NCBI GenBank assembly: GCA_001599975.1
Contig: BCIO01000004.1
Span: 1,339,434-1,403,433 of the forward strand
Direction of reading: 5' to 3'
Length of the DNA stretch: 64,000 nt
DNA from: Cystobasidiopsis lactophilus
Taxonomy: Eukaryota; Basidiomycota; Agaricostilbomycetes; Agaricostilbales; Chionosphaeraceae
Part shown: positions 36,959 through 48,316 of the stretch, in pieces
How positions within the stretch are numbered: the first letter of the stretch is position 1
Layout of the letters: each line of letters opens with the position of its first letter
Position numbers and translations under genes: made by a program
Notes under the pieces: model-generated
The model's database searches: none
What the model was told of the DNA's origin: nothing
The model's input: the letters and a program-made list of their open reading frames with translations, nothing else

Positions 36959-37522
36959 TTAACGGCGGCGAGGCGCGTAGAACGTCAAGAAGGCGAAGCC
37001 CATCATCAAGAAGCAGGCCGCAGTGCTGTAGGTAGGGTCCTCCTTCCACACCTGGGATAAACGATGAGGGAGGATTTCGCGCAAATGGCACGGTGCGAAT
37101 CAAGCTTACCGACCAGTGGAGGAGGAAGAAGACGAACCCAAGGGCACATCCGAATCTGCGTGTCCAAGGCAGGGTGATGAGGAGCGCGGCAAGGGCGCAG
37201 TAGGCACCTGTGACATCTCCCCTTTAGCCTGGGATGCTTCTAGGAAGCTGACCTACCTGTGGCTTGGAGGAACTCGGTGGTGGAAATCTGGCCGACTTGG
37301 GGCACGAGATCCGCGAGGGCTTTCTGGGCCGGGCCGGCCAGAGCGACTTGGGTTGCATGCTGGTCAGGCAGGATGCGGTCGGTGAGCTTCCTAGAAGCAT
37401 CCCAGGCTAGAGAGGATGTCCGAGGACAAACGTGTAAGCTGTTTGGCAAAAGGCGGCTGAGAAAGCCGCCACGTACCCAAGATGCCCGCTAGTAGGAACG
37501 GATGAGGACCTTGAGGTGCCAT
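36959..37522 (-). CDS. Small integral membrane protein, DoxX-like
   Basis: Unknown function. The ATG at 37522 gives MAPQGPHPFLLAGIL, a hydrophobic first segment. Exon 2 (37257-37406) encodes AWDASRKLTDRILPDQHATQ through ISTTEFLQATG. A 49-nt intron (37208-37256) leads to AYCALAALLITLPWTRRFGC and a second to third helix (ALGFVFFLLHWS). After a GTAAGC intron comes VWKEDPTYSTAACFLMMGFA, then FLTFYAPRRR and TAA at 36959. All junctions close in phase, giving about 130 residues with three or four membrane helices. The pattern resembles small DoxX-type fungal proteins. Exon 2 is embraced by a perfect 25-base inverted repeat that overlaps its 3' splice site and the next 5' splice site region. Confidence 0.65.
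37225..37409. repeat. 25-base perfect inverted repeat flanking an exon
   Basis: The arms lie at 37225-37249 and 37385-37409 and are exact reverse complements (the first arm reads TAGCCTGGGATGCTTCTAGG then AAGCT). After one mismatch three more bases pair. The loop of 135 bases is most of exon 2 of the membrane-protein gene. One arm spans the acceptor AG and the first 22 exon bases; the other lies in the next intron just after its donor. Confidence 0.9.
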
Positions 37523-38677
37523 TCTCTTGATATCAGACGAGAAAGAGCGTTTTAGAAAGGAAATTCGGAGGGGGCTGGATGCTTCCTTGTTTCGAGGGAG
37601 CGGCCGACTTTGCTGAAAATTAATGCCCTGCTGCCCTTGTCATGAGCCCTGGATGCTTGATTGTGTCTCAGAAGAGTCGACTTGCAGAGAAAAGTCGCGC
37701 TTTAACTTGCTCGAGTGGGCTGTCGCTCTCCAAAAAGAGTTCAAAAAAGAACAAGCGCGAGTGGCGTCGACCGTGTTGCTTTTGTGGTTTCCATGTCGTT
37801 TGCGTTGGTATGCAGGCTCCCAGAAACCACCTGGATGTGGTCATTCAGCAGCTCGAGTCCGCGAGCTCGAAGACATCCCGCGACAGCGTTGATGGAAGTT
37901 GCCCACCAAGTCCTCTGTGCTCTCTGGCGCTCTGCTTGATTTTGCCTCGTCTTTTCATTCTCAGACGCTCAAGGCTGATGCAATGATCGTTTGACCGACA
38001 ACGACGGCGGCAAAGTGCACTATTTTCAGTGACTTCAGGCTCAGGCTGCTTTGCTTTCCTCGCTGGACCTTCTTGACCACCCACAGCACCTGTCAGTTGA
38101 CGCTAAAGGACGACCTTGCGCTCGCCATCAGTTGCTTCAGGCGGCTCGGCGCGACTACCTGTGGTTTCGCCTGGGTCTCGCCGCGGATTTCAAGACAATC
38201 CACCCCCAACGAGCCTGCCCGCCATTGAATATCAACATGACTACACTCCTCTGGTACTTCTAATACCAACCATCAAGTCGTGGCCGTGAATATTTGACGA
38301 CGATGATGACGACCGAGGGATCGGCGGCCTTCCCCAGCAATAATACATATATTGACTCGCAAAGAGCTTCACGGCTCAAGGGGCAAGGAGGCGGCCAGCT
38401 TAGGGTGTGACAGGTCTACACAAGCCGCAGCTGTATACTTAGGACATGTCGCGTGCAAGGTGTATGACGCTATGCCCAAGGCGCGTTGGGGTGGTTCCCC
38501 TCTCGTCGAAAAAACCGCAGTCTGCACTGCTTCTCCCCTTTCATCCAACCCTGTTCCATTGCCCTAATACTGTACCACACCTTCTAGCCAGCCTGTCACC
38601 TACGAGCAAGCGCCGGTCGCCTAGCTCCCTCCTCTCCCACCCATCGGCGACTCCTGTTCAGAAGACAACAACAAAAC
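37523..38677. other. Intergenic about 1.2 kb, with one possible small gene
   Basis: Apart from the doubtful frame at 37810-38263 (listed separately), I see only promoter-like sequence. It includes a pyrimidine-rich, TACC/CACC-containing stretch at about 38520-38670, just before the mechanosensitive channel gene. Confidence 0.4.
37810..38263 (+). CDS. Possible small hypothetical gene
   Basis: A spliced reading closes in one frame. The ATG at 37810 gives MQAPRNHLDVVIQQLESASS then KTSRDS. A first intron (GTTGAT donor, TTCTCAG acceptor) leads to TLKADAMI, and a second intron (GTTTGA donor, ACTTCAG acceptor) leads to AQAALLSSLDLLDHPQHLSV, ending NINMTTLLWYF at 38263. The helical, Leu/Gln-rich character and coherent phase argue for a gene of about 110 residues. 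Both donors are non-consensus and no family is recognised, so it may be chance. Confidence 0.3.
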
Positions 38678-41259
38678 ATGGACCAGCAGCCCATGGCGCC
38701 TCGCCCGCAGAAGCTGTCCCATCCTCATCCGCACTTCTTGGCGGACCAAGATGGAGACCCGGTCTTGAGCAGGACGAGCACACAGCACAGCGTGGCCACC
38801 GCCAACTCACGCAGCCCACTGCAATCGAACCAACAGAGCAGCTTCTTCACCCCTGCTGCCTCCTACCCGCCTGGCGCAATGCCTGTGCCGCATCCAAGGT
38901 CGTCATCGAGGCCAAATACCAGGGTGAGCAGTCTGCTCTCCGTCAAGTTTTATGCGCAGCAAGATTCTGACAGGGCGGCCATTTGTTGATGCGCACAGCC
39001 CTCTTCCCCTGCCCGTTTTGACGAGAAGAAGGGCATCCATCCCAGCATCCCGCCTCTGTCCAGGGACAACACGGCCTCCAATGCGAACTTGAACAAGGGG
39101 CGGTCGCCGTACGGCCAGCTGCCGCAAGCCTCAGCCTCAGACCCCAACCTGCTGTTCGCCGAGGGCGACGCTCCCGGCGGCTTCTTCATCAAGCTGCTCA
39201 GCACCAACATCGTCGTTCGCTGGACGCTGTTCATCGTCCCCATTACCGCCTTGCTGTGGATCCCGGGCATCCTCTCCGTCACCTCTTCCCCAGACGCCAA
39301 GGTCTGGGACGTCCGGCTGCTCTTCTGGTCCATCTGGCTCACCGTCTTCTACGCCGGATGGTGGGGCTCAATGGCTGCTAGCCGGCTGCTGCCTCATTTC
39401 TTGCGCTTGACCATCGGCGTGGTGGCCCCGGAGACGCTGCACTACATTGTCTACCTGAGGAACGCCAAGAGGTGGATCGGCATCTTCATCTGGACGCTCA
39501 TCAATTGGATCGTCTTCAACGTCGTCATCAACCAGCGCGGCAACCCCAACAAGCAGACGGGCAACGGCCGGGTGACCTCCCAGATCACCCAGTTTTGGTT
39601 CGGCGCCATGCTGGACGCCGCTTTGTTGCTGGGCGAGAAGCTCGTCATTCAAGTCATTGCTCGCAATTTCCACAAGCGGTCGTACGCCGAACGCATCCTG
39701 GAGCAAAAGTACCAGATCAAAGTCTTGACCACCCTCTACCTCAACTCGCGCGACATCGGCCGCTCTGATACGCTCGACGGCACCAATTCTGGCCGCAACT
39801 CGCCCAACCCCAGCAAGCTGTTCAAGAGTGCGCTCAAGGGGGTCAAGAGGGCAGCTCAAACGGGCGCCACCGCTCTTGGCACGGTCGCTTCAGAGATTGC
39901 CGGCGAGCGAGTGTTGCAGCCCAACTCGCCCGCTGCTATGGTCACAGCGGCCATCTCGAGCCAGAACAAGTCGCGACAGCTTGCCCGCCGTATCTTTTTC
40001 AACTTTGTGCCGCACCACGCGAAGGACCTGCGCATCGAGGACATCCAGCGCTTCTTCACCACGCGCGAAGAGGCGGAGCAGGCCTTTGCCATCTTTGACA
40101 AGGACGAGAACGGCGACGCCACCCTAGACGAGGTTGAGCTCGCGGTGGTCGAGATCCACCGGGAAAGGCTTGCCCTGGCCAGCTCGATGCGGGACGTCGA
40201 CTCGGCCGTCTCCCGACTGGACCAGATCTTGATGTCGCTCTACTACATCGTGGCTATCCTGATCATCGTGGGCATGCTGGACGTGTCCTTCAACGTGGGC
40301 GCCTTTCCTTTGGTTGCTCCGGGCTTCCAAACTGATACGCAATTCAGACTTTGATCGCTTCTGCTGGCACCTTCATCCTCGGCCTGTCTTGGCTCATCGG
40401 TACCACCGCGCAAGAGGTCTTGCTCTCTATCATCTTCCTCTTCGTCAAGCACATGTACGACGTAGGCGATCGAGTCAAGATCGACAACGACGACTACGTG
40501 GTCAAAGAGATGCACCTGCTCAGCACCATCTTCCGGCGCCTCGACGGGGCCGTGGTGCAAATCTCCCACAATGTGCTCACCACCAAGCCGATCATCAACT
40601 ACCGCCGCTCCGGCCCCGTTTCCGAGACCTTCGAGTGGCACGTCGACTACAGCACCACGTTTGAGAAGATCGAGGCGCTGCGGCAAAAGATGTTGACCTT
40701 CCTGCAAGCGGAGAGCCGCGACTTCATCCCGGCTTTCGACGTGACCGTCTCGGACATCGCCGACCAGAACCACCTTGTCCTCATCGCGCCCATAAAGTAC
40801 AAGAGCAACTGGCAGAACCCAGCTCTCAAGTCTCAGCGGCGCAACAAGTTCATCTGCGCCATCAAAGTGGCCATGGCCGAGCTCGCGATATTCGGACCCG
40901 CTGGCGCTGGCAACCCCACGCCCGACCCTGCTGATCCCACGCTCATCAAAATCCTCCCCAACGAGCCTGCTCCCGCCTACAACGCTGGCAAGGGCCGGGA
41001 ACGCGCGCCGACCATGACCGACGCGGCCGCCTTCACCTTTTCGGACCGCGAAGGCGTTCTCCTGAACACGGAGGACGACATCTTCGACAGCCACCAAAAC
41101 GCCCGTACGGTCGAGCCCGACGCGCGCACGCTTGCTGCCCAAGCAGCAGCGCGTTCTGCCCAACCCACTTCCGCGGAGGCCGTTCGCGCAGAATACCTTA
41201 GGCAAGGTCCTGCCAGCTCCCGCGCGAGGCAGGAGGATATTGAGATGCAGCGGCGCTAG
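38678..41259 (+). CDS. EF-hand MscS-type mechanosensitive ion channel (Msy1/Msy2-like)
   Basis: A tension-gated channel; in fission yeast Msy1 and Msy2 sit in the ER/nuclear envelope and control calcium and survival on hypo-osmotic shock. The ATG at 38678 starts a disordered tail (MDQQPMAPRPQKLSHPHPHF). Intron 1 (38925-38998) joins to PSSPARFDEKKGIHPSIPPL. Membrane helices follow: IVVRWTLFIVPITALLWIPG, VWDVRLLFWSIWLTVFYAGW and WIGIFIWTLINWIVFNVVIN. A Ca-binding EF-hand loop is clear near 40100 (FDKDENGDATLDEVE). The pore helix region LYYIVAILIIVGMLDVSFN is joined across intron 2 (40295-40347) to TLIASAGTFILGLSWLIGTT. The MscS beta domain then reads VGDRVKIDNDDYVVKEMHLL. The C-terminal tail is disordered and ends at 41259. 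Length and domain order match the fungal family. Confidence 0.9.
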
Positions 41260-42164
41260 CGGGGGGCTTCATGCACCAGCATCGTTACAAAAGCCTATCT
41301 GAGCGGAGGTCTCAAGCTGAATCTCTCAAGCAACAGTCGGCTCCTCGAATTAACCTTGCATTTAGGGCAGCGCACACGCTCGCACGGCTCTCCTCTGGCC
41401 GAATGGACACTAGCTTCTTCTTAGACACATTTCACAATTACCAAAGAAACCAATGTATGATAATAGTCGATCAAACGCGGAACTGGGTTTTCTGCAACTT
41501 GTCCATCCCCTTTCGCGTTTTTTTCATCATGCAACACGCTCTCCACGGCCCTCCTTGCAATCACCCCACTTCAGGGGTGAACCACAGTCACGAGCTTCCT
41601 GCGCCTTTTACTGTGCCGCTCGTGAAGTACAGTTTGCACTAAGACGCTTCACCTTCTTTAGCCCGGGTGGCGAATCAAGCAGCAGAGATCTCTCGAGACA
41701 AGCCTCAACCCCTGTGGCTGCCGGTCAGTGAGACGATAATTCGCATAAGGATTGCGGGCAACCTTGGTTCGCCTTCAGAACCTTTTGCGCTATCAGCACC
41801 CGCAGAAGAGGAGCTCGGAGCTGTCGCCGCGAACCTGCCCTCTCGTTTCCCGCTTTCTTCCTGCTGTCACCACCTCTGGCCTCATTCCACTCTTTCTGCC
41901 TGTCCGACCGCTACAGTGCCAATCAGACGCTCCCCCGATCCTTGCATTTCCTGCTGATTTCGGCCTCGACTGGCGCGGGCTGCATTCTTGTGCCCTGATT
42001 CGCACTGCACTCCTGCCCATTGCCAAGCTAGCCTATTGGATTGCGCTAGTGAGCTGCCCGCCCTGTCTCATTCTTGAGGGACGAAACCTGACTGCGAGCA
42101 CCACCTTGCTCTTGCACCCGAAGCCTTCATCGACTTTCGGCCACTTCAGTCAACCGAGCCTACC
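41260..42164. other. Intergenic, about 0.9 kb
   Basis: No gene supported. The second half (about 41780-42160) is strongly pyrimidine-rich on the plus strand (CTGCCCTCTCGTTTCCCGC and similar), consistent with a long promoter or 5' leader of the kinase gene. Frames here are short and overlapping. Confidence 0.45.
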
Positions 42165-43893
42165 ATGCAGTTCTTCTCAAAGGCCCGTGAGGCGCCCCAA
42201 TTCACCGACCCGTTTGCTGCCAGCTACACCCCTCGCTGCCCGTCGCCCGCGGACTCGCTGGCCGCCGGCCTCGAGCAGGCCTTCGCCAATTACTCCATGT
42301 CAGTCGAGAAGGTGCCCGCACTCGATGCCGTCGACTGCAAAGTGGTCGACGACGACGACATCCGCATCGCTTTCGCCGACGTGTCTGCGCAAGAGTCGTT
42401 CAACGATGGCAAAGAGTTTCCGTTCCCGGACTCGCCGGGCAAGAACAAGTCGAGCTCGTCACCTCTCGCCCGTGCCTCCATAGCACCTTCCAGGATGTTG
42501 CAAAGCCGCCGCCCTCTATCCATCCAAACTCCCGTCCGCGCCACCGACCCTTACGACTCGACTCCTTCCACCCCGCCGCTTACCCCGCCTAGCCTCTACT
42601 CGCCGGCCGAGTCTTACACCTCACTTCCCACTCCTACCGAGAGCGCCCGATTCTCTTTCCTCCAGCTAAACGACGAGGACGCGGCGCCACGTTGCTCTTC
42701 GCCGGCGCCTTTCGTCGCCGCGGCCACCATCGCTGCTGATCTCACTACGACTGAACGCATCCTGTCCCGGCATCCTCTTCTGCCAGAATTTCTGTCGCAG
42801 TACGAAATCGACAGCGAGCTGGGTACTGGCGGCTTTGGATTCGTCGTGCGCGCCACTCGCCGATCGGACAAGCTGGCCGTCGCCGTCAAGTTCATCTACA
42901 AGCGCAACATGCCGCTCCACACTTGGGTCCATGATCTCCGTTGGCACAACGGCTTGTCCTACCTTCCATCGGAGGCGCAAATGTTGATGAGCATCAAGCA
43001 CAACGGGGTGGTTCAGTTTGTGGACCTCTTTGAGGACCAAATCTACTTCTATCTTGTGAGTGCTCTTTATCGCAGTGAGATGCCCCGAAGATTAGATGTG
43101 TTCTCCGTGTAGGTCATGGAGCATCACGGCACACCTTGGGCCGAACAAAAGGAGTCGAAGCACCCTCTCAAGTCGTCGCCGGGCCAGTGCACCTTGCCGC
43201 TCAACAAGACATCTTCCTCAGACGACACGCCACTTTCTCCCACCGCTCTGAGTCCACCTCGCCCAGCGCCCGCCATCCGCCGATCCTCGTGCGACTTGTT
43301 CGAGTGCATCGAGCAACGTTCCAAGCTCACGGAGAACGAGGCGCGCTACGTTTTCGCCCAGATCGTCAGCATTGTTCACTATCTCCAAACTAATGGCATC
43401 TATCACATGGACATCAAGGACGAGAACTTGGTCATTGATGCCAACCTCAAGGTAAGCGCTGCCCTACCAGCCAGCCTTCAAGCTCCTCTGACCATCTGCT
43501 GGGTGTTAGGTCAAGCTCATTGACTTTGGCTCTGCTGTCCGATGCCTGCCCAACCGCGTCTTCCACAAGTTTTATGGCACCATGGCCTACGCCGCGCCCG
43601 AGATTCTGGAGCAGATGCCCTACCACGCGCCAGTCTCCGAAATCTGGTCGCTCGGTATCCTCTTCAGTATCCTCTTGATCGGCGAAAGCATATATCGCGA
43701 CCCCGAGGCAGTCCTGACGAACGACTACAACAAGGCAGCCTTCGCCTCACTCTCGCCCGGCTGCCAGCACGTGTTGCACGTCTGCCTCCAGTACGACCCA
43801 GAGGCCCGCACCTCCATCTCAGAGCTTCGCAACCACCCTTACCTGGTCGACACCATCGACCAACTGGAAAGGCCACGCTCCCGACGACCCTGA
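42165..43893 (+). CDS. Serine/threonine kinase related to the PAS-kinase catalytic domain
   Basis: A protein kinase with a long disordered N-terminus (Ser/Pro rich, 42165-42770) and no visible PAS domain. The catalytic domain starts YEIDSELGTGGFGFVVRATR (glycine loop), with the ATP lysine in LAVAVKFIYK. A 57-nt intron (43056-43112) joins FYL to VMEHHGTPWA. An insert rich in Ser/Pro follows, then DLFECIEQRSKLTENEARYV. The catalytic loop is IYHMDIKDENLVID, so the usual HRD reads HMD. A 58-nt intron (43452-43509) joins LK to VKLIDFGSAV (DFG intact), then YGTMAYAAPEILE (APE) and EIWSLGILFSILLIGE. It stops at 43893. The DIKDEN and FGSA motifs are those of the PAS-kinase group, which tunes sugar use and translation. 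Loss of the HRD arginine suggests activity without activation-loop phosphorylation, as is known for RD-independent kinases. Confidence 0.85.
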
Positions 43894-44401
43894 ACGCTAT
43901 CGACATCCACGCTTTCTAATTACGACCTAATGACGACTCCCGCATTTCTCCTACCAGTTGTCCACAATCATTTCCTTCGCATTTTCGTCCATTTGTTACC
44001 GGCATTCACCCATCACCGGGCATCACTTTTCCTCCATCCAAAAGTCTGTCTTCTTTCTGCCAGCTATTCCGACCGCATTTCCACAACGACCGACATCCGA
44101 CCATGTATATAAGTCAACGAATCAAAAGACCGACGACAAAAGCAAGTAAAAAGGGTTCCAGCAGGGGTTTGTGAAGGGGACTGTATGCCGAGCATCATCC
44201 AGCAATCTCTCGTTCTCGCATCGCATCTAGACACACACAATATATACACGCATTGTCCACTTCAGGCTTTGTTGTTCGAGTCACCTTTGAGCTCAAGCCG
44301 CTGATAAGGCGAGCACCGCACTTGCCTAAATTTTCTTGTTCAGGGTTCACCGTGTGCGATTGAGGCCCATCTGTCTGCCAGCAACCGGCCGTCCGTCTAA
44401 T
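43894..44401. other. Intergenic, about 0.5 kb
   Basis: This contains the 3' region of the kinase gene and the promoter of the sideroflexin gene. An AT-richer stretch with ATATATACACGCAT near 44240 stands out. No gene recognised. Confidence 0.45.
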
Positions 44402-46083
44402 ATGGCTTCAGTAGACCAGCCTCCGATCAACGTGCACAAGCCTAGGTGAGCGGCGAAGCCAGCCAGCGCGCCAAAAGTACTTTGTTGACATCCCGTTGTT
44501 TGCTCGAGCAGATATGATCAGGCCACCTACTTTGGGCGGCTCCAGCACTTCATGGAGGTCACCAATCCGCTCACCTTGCTGTCGCCCAAGCAAGAGCTGC
44601 AGGACGCCCAGCAATTGCTCGTAGACTACAGCCAAGGCAAGAGGGCGGACCTTTATGACAAGCCGGAGGAGGTCTACCGGGCCAAGAAGCGTGCGTTTGC
44701 GTTCAAAGAAGCGTTTGAGATCATGGCTGACAGGCGCATACCGGACAGTCGTCGAGTCGAGCATTCACCCAGGTTGGCGGCTGCCTTCCCTCCCAGAAAT
44801 TCAAGCCTAATTGCTGATTTGGCGAACAGACACTGGCAAACCCGTGCCACTACCTTTCAGAATGGCCGCCTTTGTGCCAACCAACTTGGTCATCCTAGCA
44901 GGCATGGTGGGTCTTTGCTGTTTTGCTTCCCGCCGGACGTCAATATTGAGGATTTCAAAAGCTAATGCCGAATCCATCGGTGCGCCTAGCTTCCCTTCCG
45001 TATTCTCGGCCCAGCGATGCTAAATCGACGGTCAACAGATACCCACGACCATCTTCTGGGTACGCTTTCGACTTTGGGAGCTTCATTCGTTTCTCCTCTC
45101 ATAGCGCTCGGACTCTTGCTACCTCTCAGCAAGTGGCCAATCAAACCCTTAATGGTGACTTCATTTTTGGCTTCCACTTTCGAATTTGCGTCCTGAACAA
45201 TCGCCTAGTTTGCGTCAATTACTCCAACGCGTCCGCGGGAGCGACCATGTCGAATCAAGAGATCGCCATTGGTGAGCTAACTCTCTGCGTTCTCGAAAGT
45301 TTCCAACTCCGTTCTAAACCTGAAACAGCTTATGCTGGTGCGACATCGACTTCAGTGGGCATCGCCGTCGGTCTCAACTCCATCGTGCCCCGCCTCAAGA
45401 GCCTGACACCCAACGTTCGCATGCTGCTGGGCCGCTTTGTGCCCTTTGTAGCTGTGGCAAGCGCGGGCTGCGTTAACGTTTCCCTCATGCGCTGGAAAGA
45501 GATCCGCGAAGGCACCGACATTTACCCGCCCAGCTCGCCAGAGAACCCGAAACCGGAGTCACTCGGCAAAAGCCCGACTGCGGGAACTCTTGCAGTTGCA
45601 CAGACGGCCGCAAGTCGAGTTCTGACCAACATGTGCGTGCAGACCGTTCCCGGGCTCTTGAGCACCTGCAGCTTTTCTGAAGCGTTGTCGCTACAGTCCC
45701 ACTATGATCTTGCCACCGCTAATCCTGGCTGCTCTAGCTAAGAGGGGCACGTTTAAAGGCCCGCGAGGTACTCAAATCGAGACCCTGACCAACATGGGTG
45801 AGCACGTTTCGAATCCTCCCTCCCTCTCAAGCATCTCAATGGCGTATAACCTCAGGATTGATTGGCACTGCTCTTCTGTGCTTTTTACCGCCTGCCAGTG
45901 AGCTCTCTTTGACCTTGCTGCTCCCAAAAACTCGGGTTGCTAAGTGAGGGTGGGCGAACAGTCTCTGCCTTCCCGCAGCGCGGCTCCATCAAGACTTCTT
46001 CCTTAGAACCTCAGTTTAGAGACATCAAGGACCCTGTGACTGGTAAACCTTTAGAGACGGTGGAGTTCAACAAGGGCCTTTGA
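44402..46083 (+). CDS. FSF1: Sideroflexin (mitochondrial amino-acid carrier)
   Basis: An inner mitochondrial membrane carrier; SFXN1 and relatives import serine for one-carbon metabolism. The ATG at 44402 gives MASVDQPPINVHKPR. A first intron with a GTGAGC donor joins in phase to YDQATYFGRLQHFMEVTNPL. The conserved N-terminal block continues QELQDAQQLLVDYSQGKRAD. The signature HPDTGKPVPLPFRMAAFVPT is followed by VNYSNASAGATMSNQEIAI. Membrane segments include AGATSTSVGIAVGLNSIVPR and VPFVAVASAGCVNVSLMRWK, then ILPPLILAALAKRG. It ends EPQFRDIKDPVTGKPLETVE then FNKGL, with TGA at 46081-46083. At least six short introns break the gene, two of them near the IPTTIFW-like and NQTLN segments. The family is clear; which amino acid is carried is not. 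Confidence 0.88.
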
Positions 46084-46512
46084 AGTGTGCAAGGTCGTTG
46101 TAGAGCCTTCAAACCTCCGCTTTGCCACAGATTTTCGCGTCTGGCAACGAAAGCGATGCATTCATGTTAGAATGAATGAGCTCTTGAATCTTCCCGCCCG
46201 GGTTGCTTCGCTCGTGAAACAGCCTCACTGCCTGCACGGCCCGCTTTCGCCACCAAGTTGCGCTGCTTGTTTTTCCTTGCCAACGACCGCCAACGCTGTC
46301 TTCGTCGCCCCCAACACCGATGGAGTGATCCAAGGCTGATTGAAAGACGTCTCCTTTAGTGCATATACCCGTCGTGAAGCTTGCCTCCAGGCTGCACGCG
46401 ACACCGTCTGTTTGCGGCCACCTCGCCCTTCCAGCCTTCACAACGCAGCATCTATCGGCAAGGCTTCGACATCTACCCTACCAGACTACCAAAAAAGACC
46501 ACACACGCACAA
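46084..46512. other. Intergenic, about 0.4 kb
   Basis: Between two plus-strand genes; presumably holds the sideroflexin 3' region and the MFS promoter. No gene recognised. Confidence 0.4.
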
Positions 46513-48316
46513 ATGGGCCTTCCCGACGAAGATTTGTTCTTCAAGCCGACCTTGAGCAACGAGCAGCCAACGCTCTCGAGTGATGGCGCCTCAGTCGGTG
46601 CGACCTCGATCACGGTGGACCCAGGCCATTTCAGGCTCTACAAGCGACGCTTCTTCGGTTTGGCCGCCATCTGTGTCCTGAACATTGTTGCCGCGATGAA
46701 TTGGCTCCTCTTCTCCGCCATTTCCCAGGATGCCGCGTCATTCTGGCAAATCAGCTTGACGGGCATCAATTGGCTCTCGACGTCCGTCTGTGCGTGGTAC
46801 CTCGTGCTGTTCTTGGTGGTTCCTTGTGGGTTCCTCTCTCCATGAGCAGTGTTTGAACAAACATTGAAGATGTGTGGCTCAGGGGTCGTTCAAAGATGGA
46901 GCTGTCGGGCGGCGTGCGTGATAGCAGCCTGCTTGATGGTTGTTGGCGTCTGGTTGCGTTATGCCGCGGCAGCGCCCTTGCACGTTGACGACAACCAGAA
47001 CCACACGCCTTAGTAGGTCTCCTCGTATCTCGCTTTTGCGGTGGTTCTGATTTGAAGCCAGCTTTGCTCTTTTGTTCATCGGCACCTGCTTCATTGGCAT
47101 TGCTCAGCCTTTCGTGCAAATTATCGCCACGCAGTACAGCGAAACGTGGATGTCGCCCAAAACAAGGACAACAAGCACAATGGTAAGCTTATCTGCTGTG
47201 GCATCAGGACACGTACCAATCCATAGACAGCTAATCGCCGTTTCCAACCCATTTGGCGGCGCGTTGGCCAGCATCCTGGGCCCTGCCATCGTCTCAAAGG
47301 CCAGCGACATCCCCACGCTCATGCTGGTCATGGCCTTGATCACCACTGTCCTTTCTCCTGTTTGTCTGCTGGTCGGAAACAGGCCCCACACCCCGCCCAG
47401 CGCTGCCGCCCAACACACAGGACGCGAAGGTATATGGGTCGCTTGCAAAACCATCGTCGGCTTCCGAACGGTCGCTTCACGCGATCTCATGATTGTGTTT
47501 TTGCTCTTCTCGTCCATGATGGCCGCGTTTGACGCCACAACAACTTTGCTTTCTCAAATCTTTGAGGTCGGTCGCGTGTTCCGCATCTTGACGAGTGCAT
47601 GGCTGACGTTCTTTTCACTAGCCCGTGGGCTATTCGTCAGACGAAAGTGGATGTAAGTGCTTCTCAACTTCGTTCGTCCTGGAGTCTTTGGTCTTACCCT
47701 TGGGCTCTAGTTTTCGGTGCCGCTACAATGTAAGCTTCACGGGCGCTAAAATTTGGGCGAGCTCTTACATCCGCTGCAGCATCGCAGGTCTCGTTGCGGC
47801 TGGTTGCACGTCTCCAATCTTGGATCGCACAAGACTCGCCTACAAATTCGCCTTGGTGGCCAAATGCTTGATACCCATCGTGGCCATTGGCTACCTCGGC
47901 CTCATTTGGGCCACCAAACCCAACGACGATGGCGGCATCTACTTTTTGATGATCCTACTGGGTGTTGTGTCCTTCACCCTCCTGCCGATTGCCCTCGAGC
48001 TTTCGGCAGAGCAATCTCTCGAACTCAACCTTTCGCCTGAATCGACGGCATCGCTCCTCTACGTGGGTGGAAACGGCCTCTCGGTCATTTTTCTGGTAGT
48101 TATGGAGTGGGTCCACCTTTTCGGGTGCTGATAGTATACAAGTCTGAAGCAGCGTCCAGTGCTTTGCGCGACGACAAAAGCCAAAAGATGACGCGCTCGC
48201 TCATTTTCCAAGCTGTTATCGTCTGTGTGTCCTGTTGCGCTGTGTTCTTCTTGAAGGGTCGCCAGTCTCGAAAGGAATTGGAGCGGGCTGCGTCGCCGAC
48301 CATGAGGCTGGTGTAG
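46513..48316 (+). CDS. MFS transporter, FLVCR/DIRC2-like
   Basis: A twelve-helix major facilitator, most like the FLVCR group, whose animal members carry heme, choline or ethanolamine. The ATG at 46513 gives a cytosolic tail. FRLYKRRFFGLAAICVLNIV and AAMNWLLFSAISQDAASFWQ follow, then ISLTGINWLSTSVCAWYLVL, typical of helices 1-2 in this group. Later exons encode ALLFIGTCFIGIAQPFVQII, VSNPFGGALASILGPAIVSK, DLMIVFLLFSSMMAAFDATT, FTGAKIWASS and YFLMILLGVVSFTLLPIALE, then ELNLSPESTASLLYVGGNGL. The last exon ends IFQAVIVCVSCCAVFFLKGR with the stop at 48316. Introns fall near 46830-46880, 47010-47060, 47180-47230, 47560-47640 and 47650-47750. The substrate is unknown. Its neighbour, sideroflexin, is also tied to iron and one-carbon metabolism, possibly by chance. 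Confidence 0.75.

Noticed and set aside
37225-37409. Inverted repeat as ends of a small transposon
   Set aside because: The inner 135 bases are a normal coding exon part, no target-site duplication is visible, and the arms overlap splice sites of a host gene.
39368-39859. Antisense frames over the mechanosensitive channel gene
   Set aside because: Shadows of a strongly conserved plus-strand gene; no domain.
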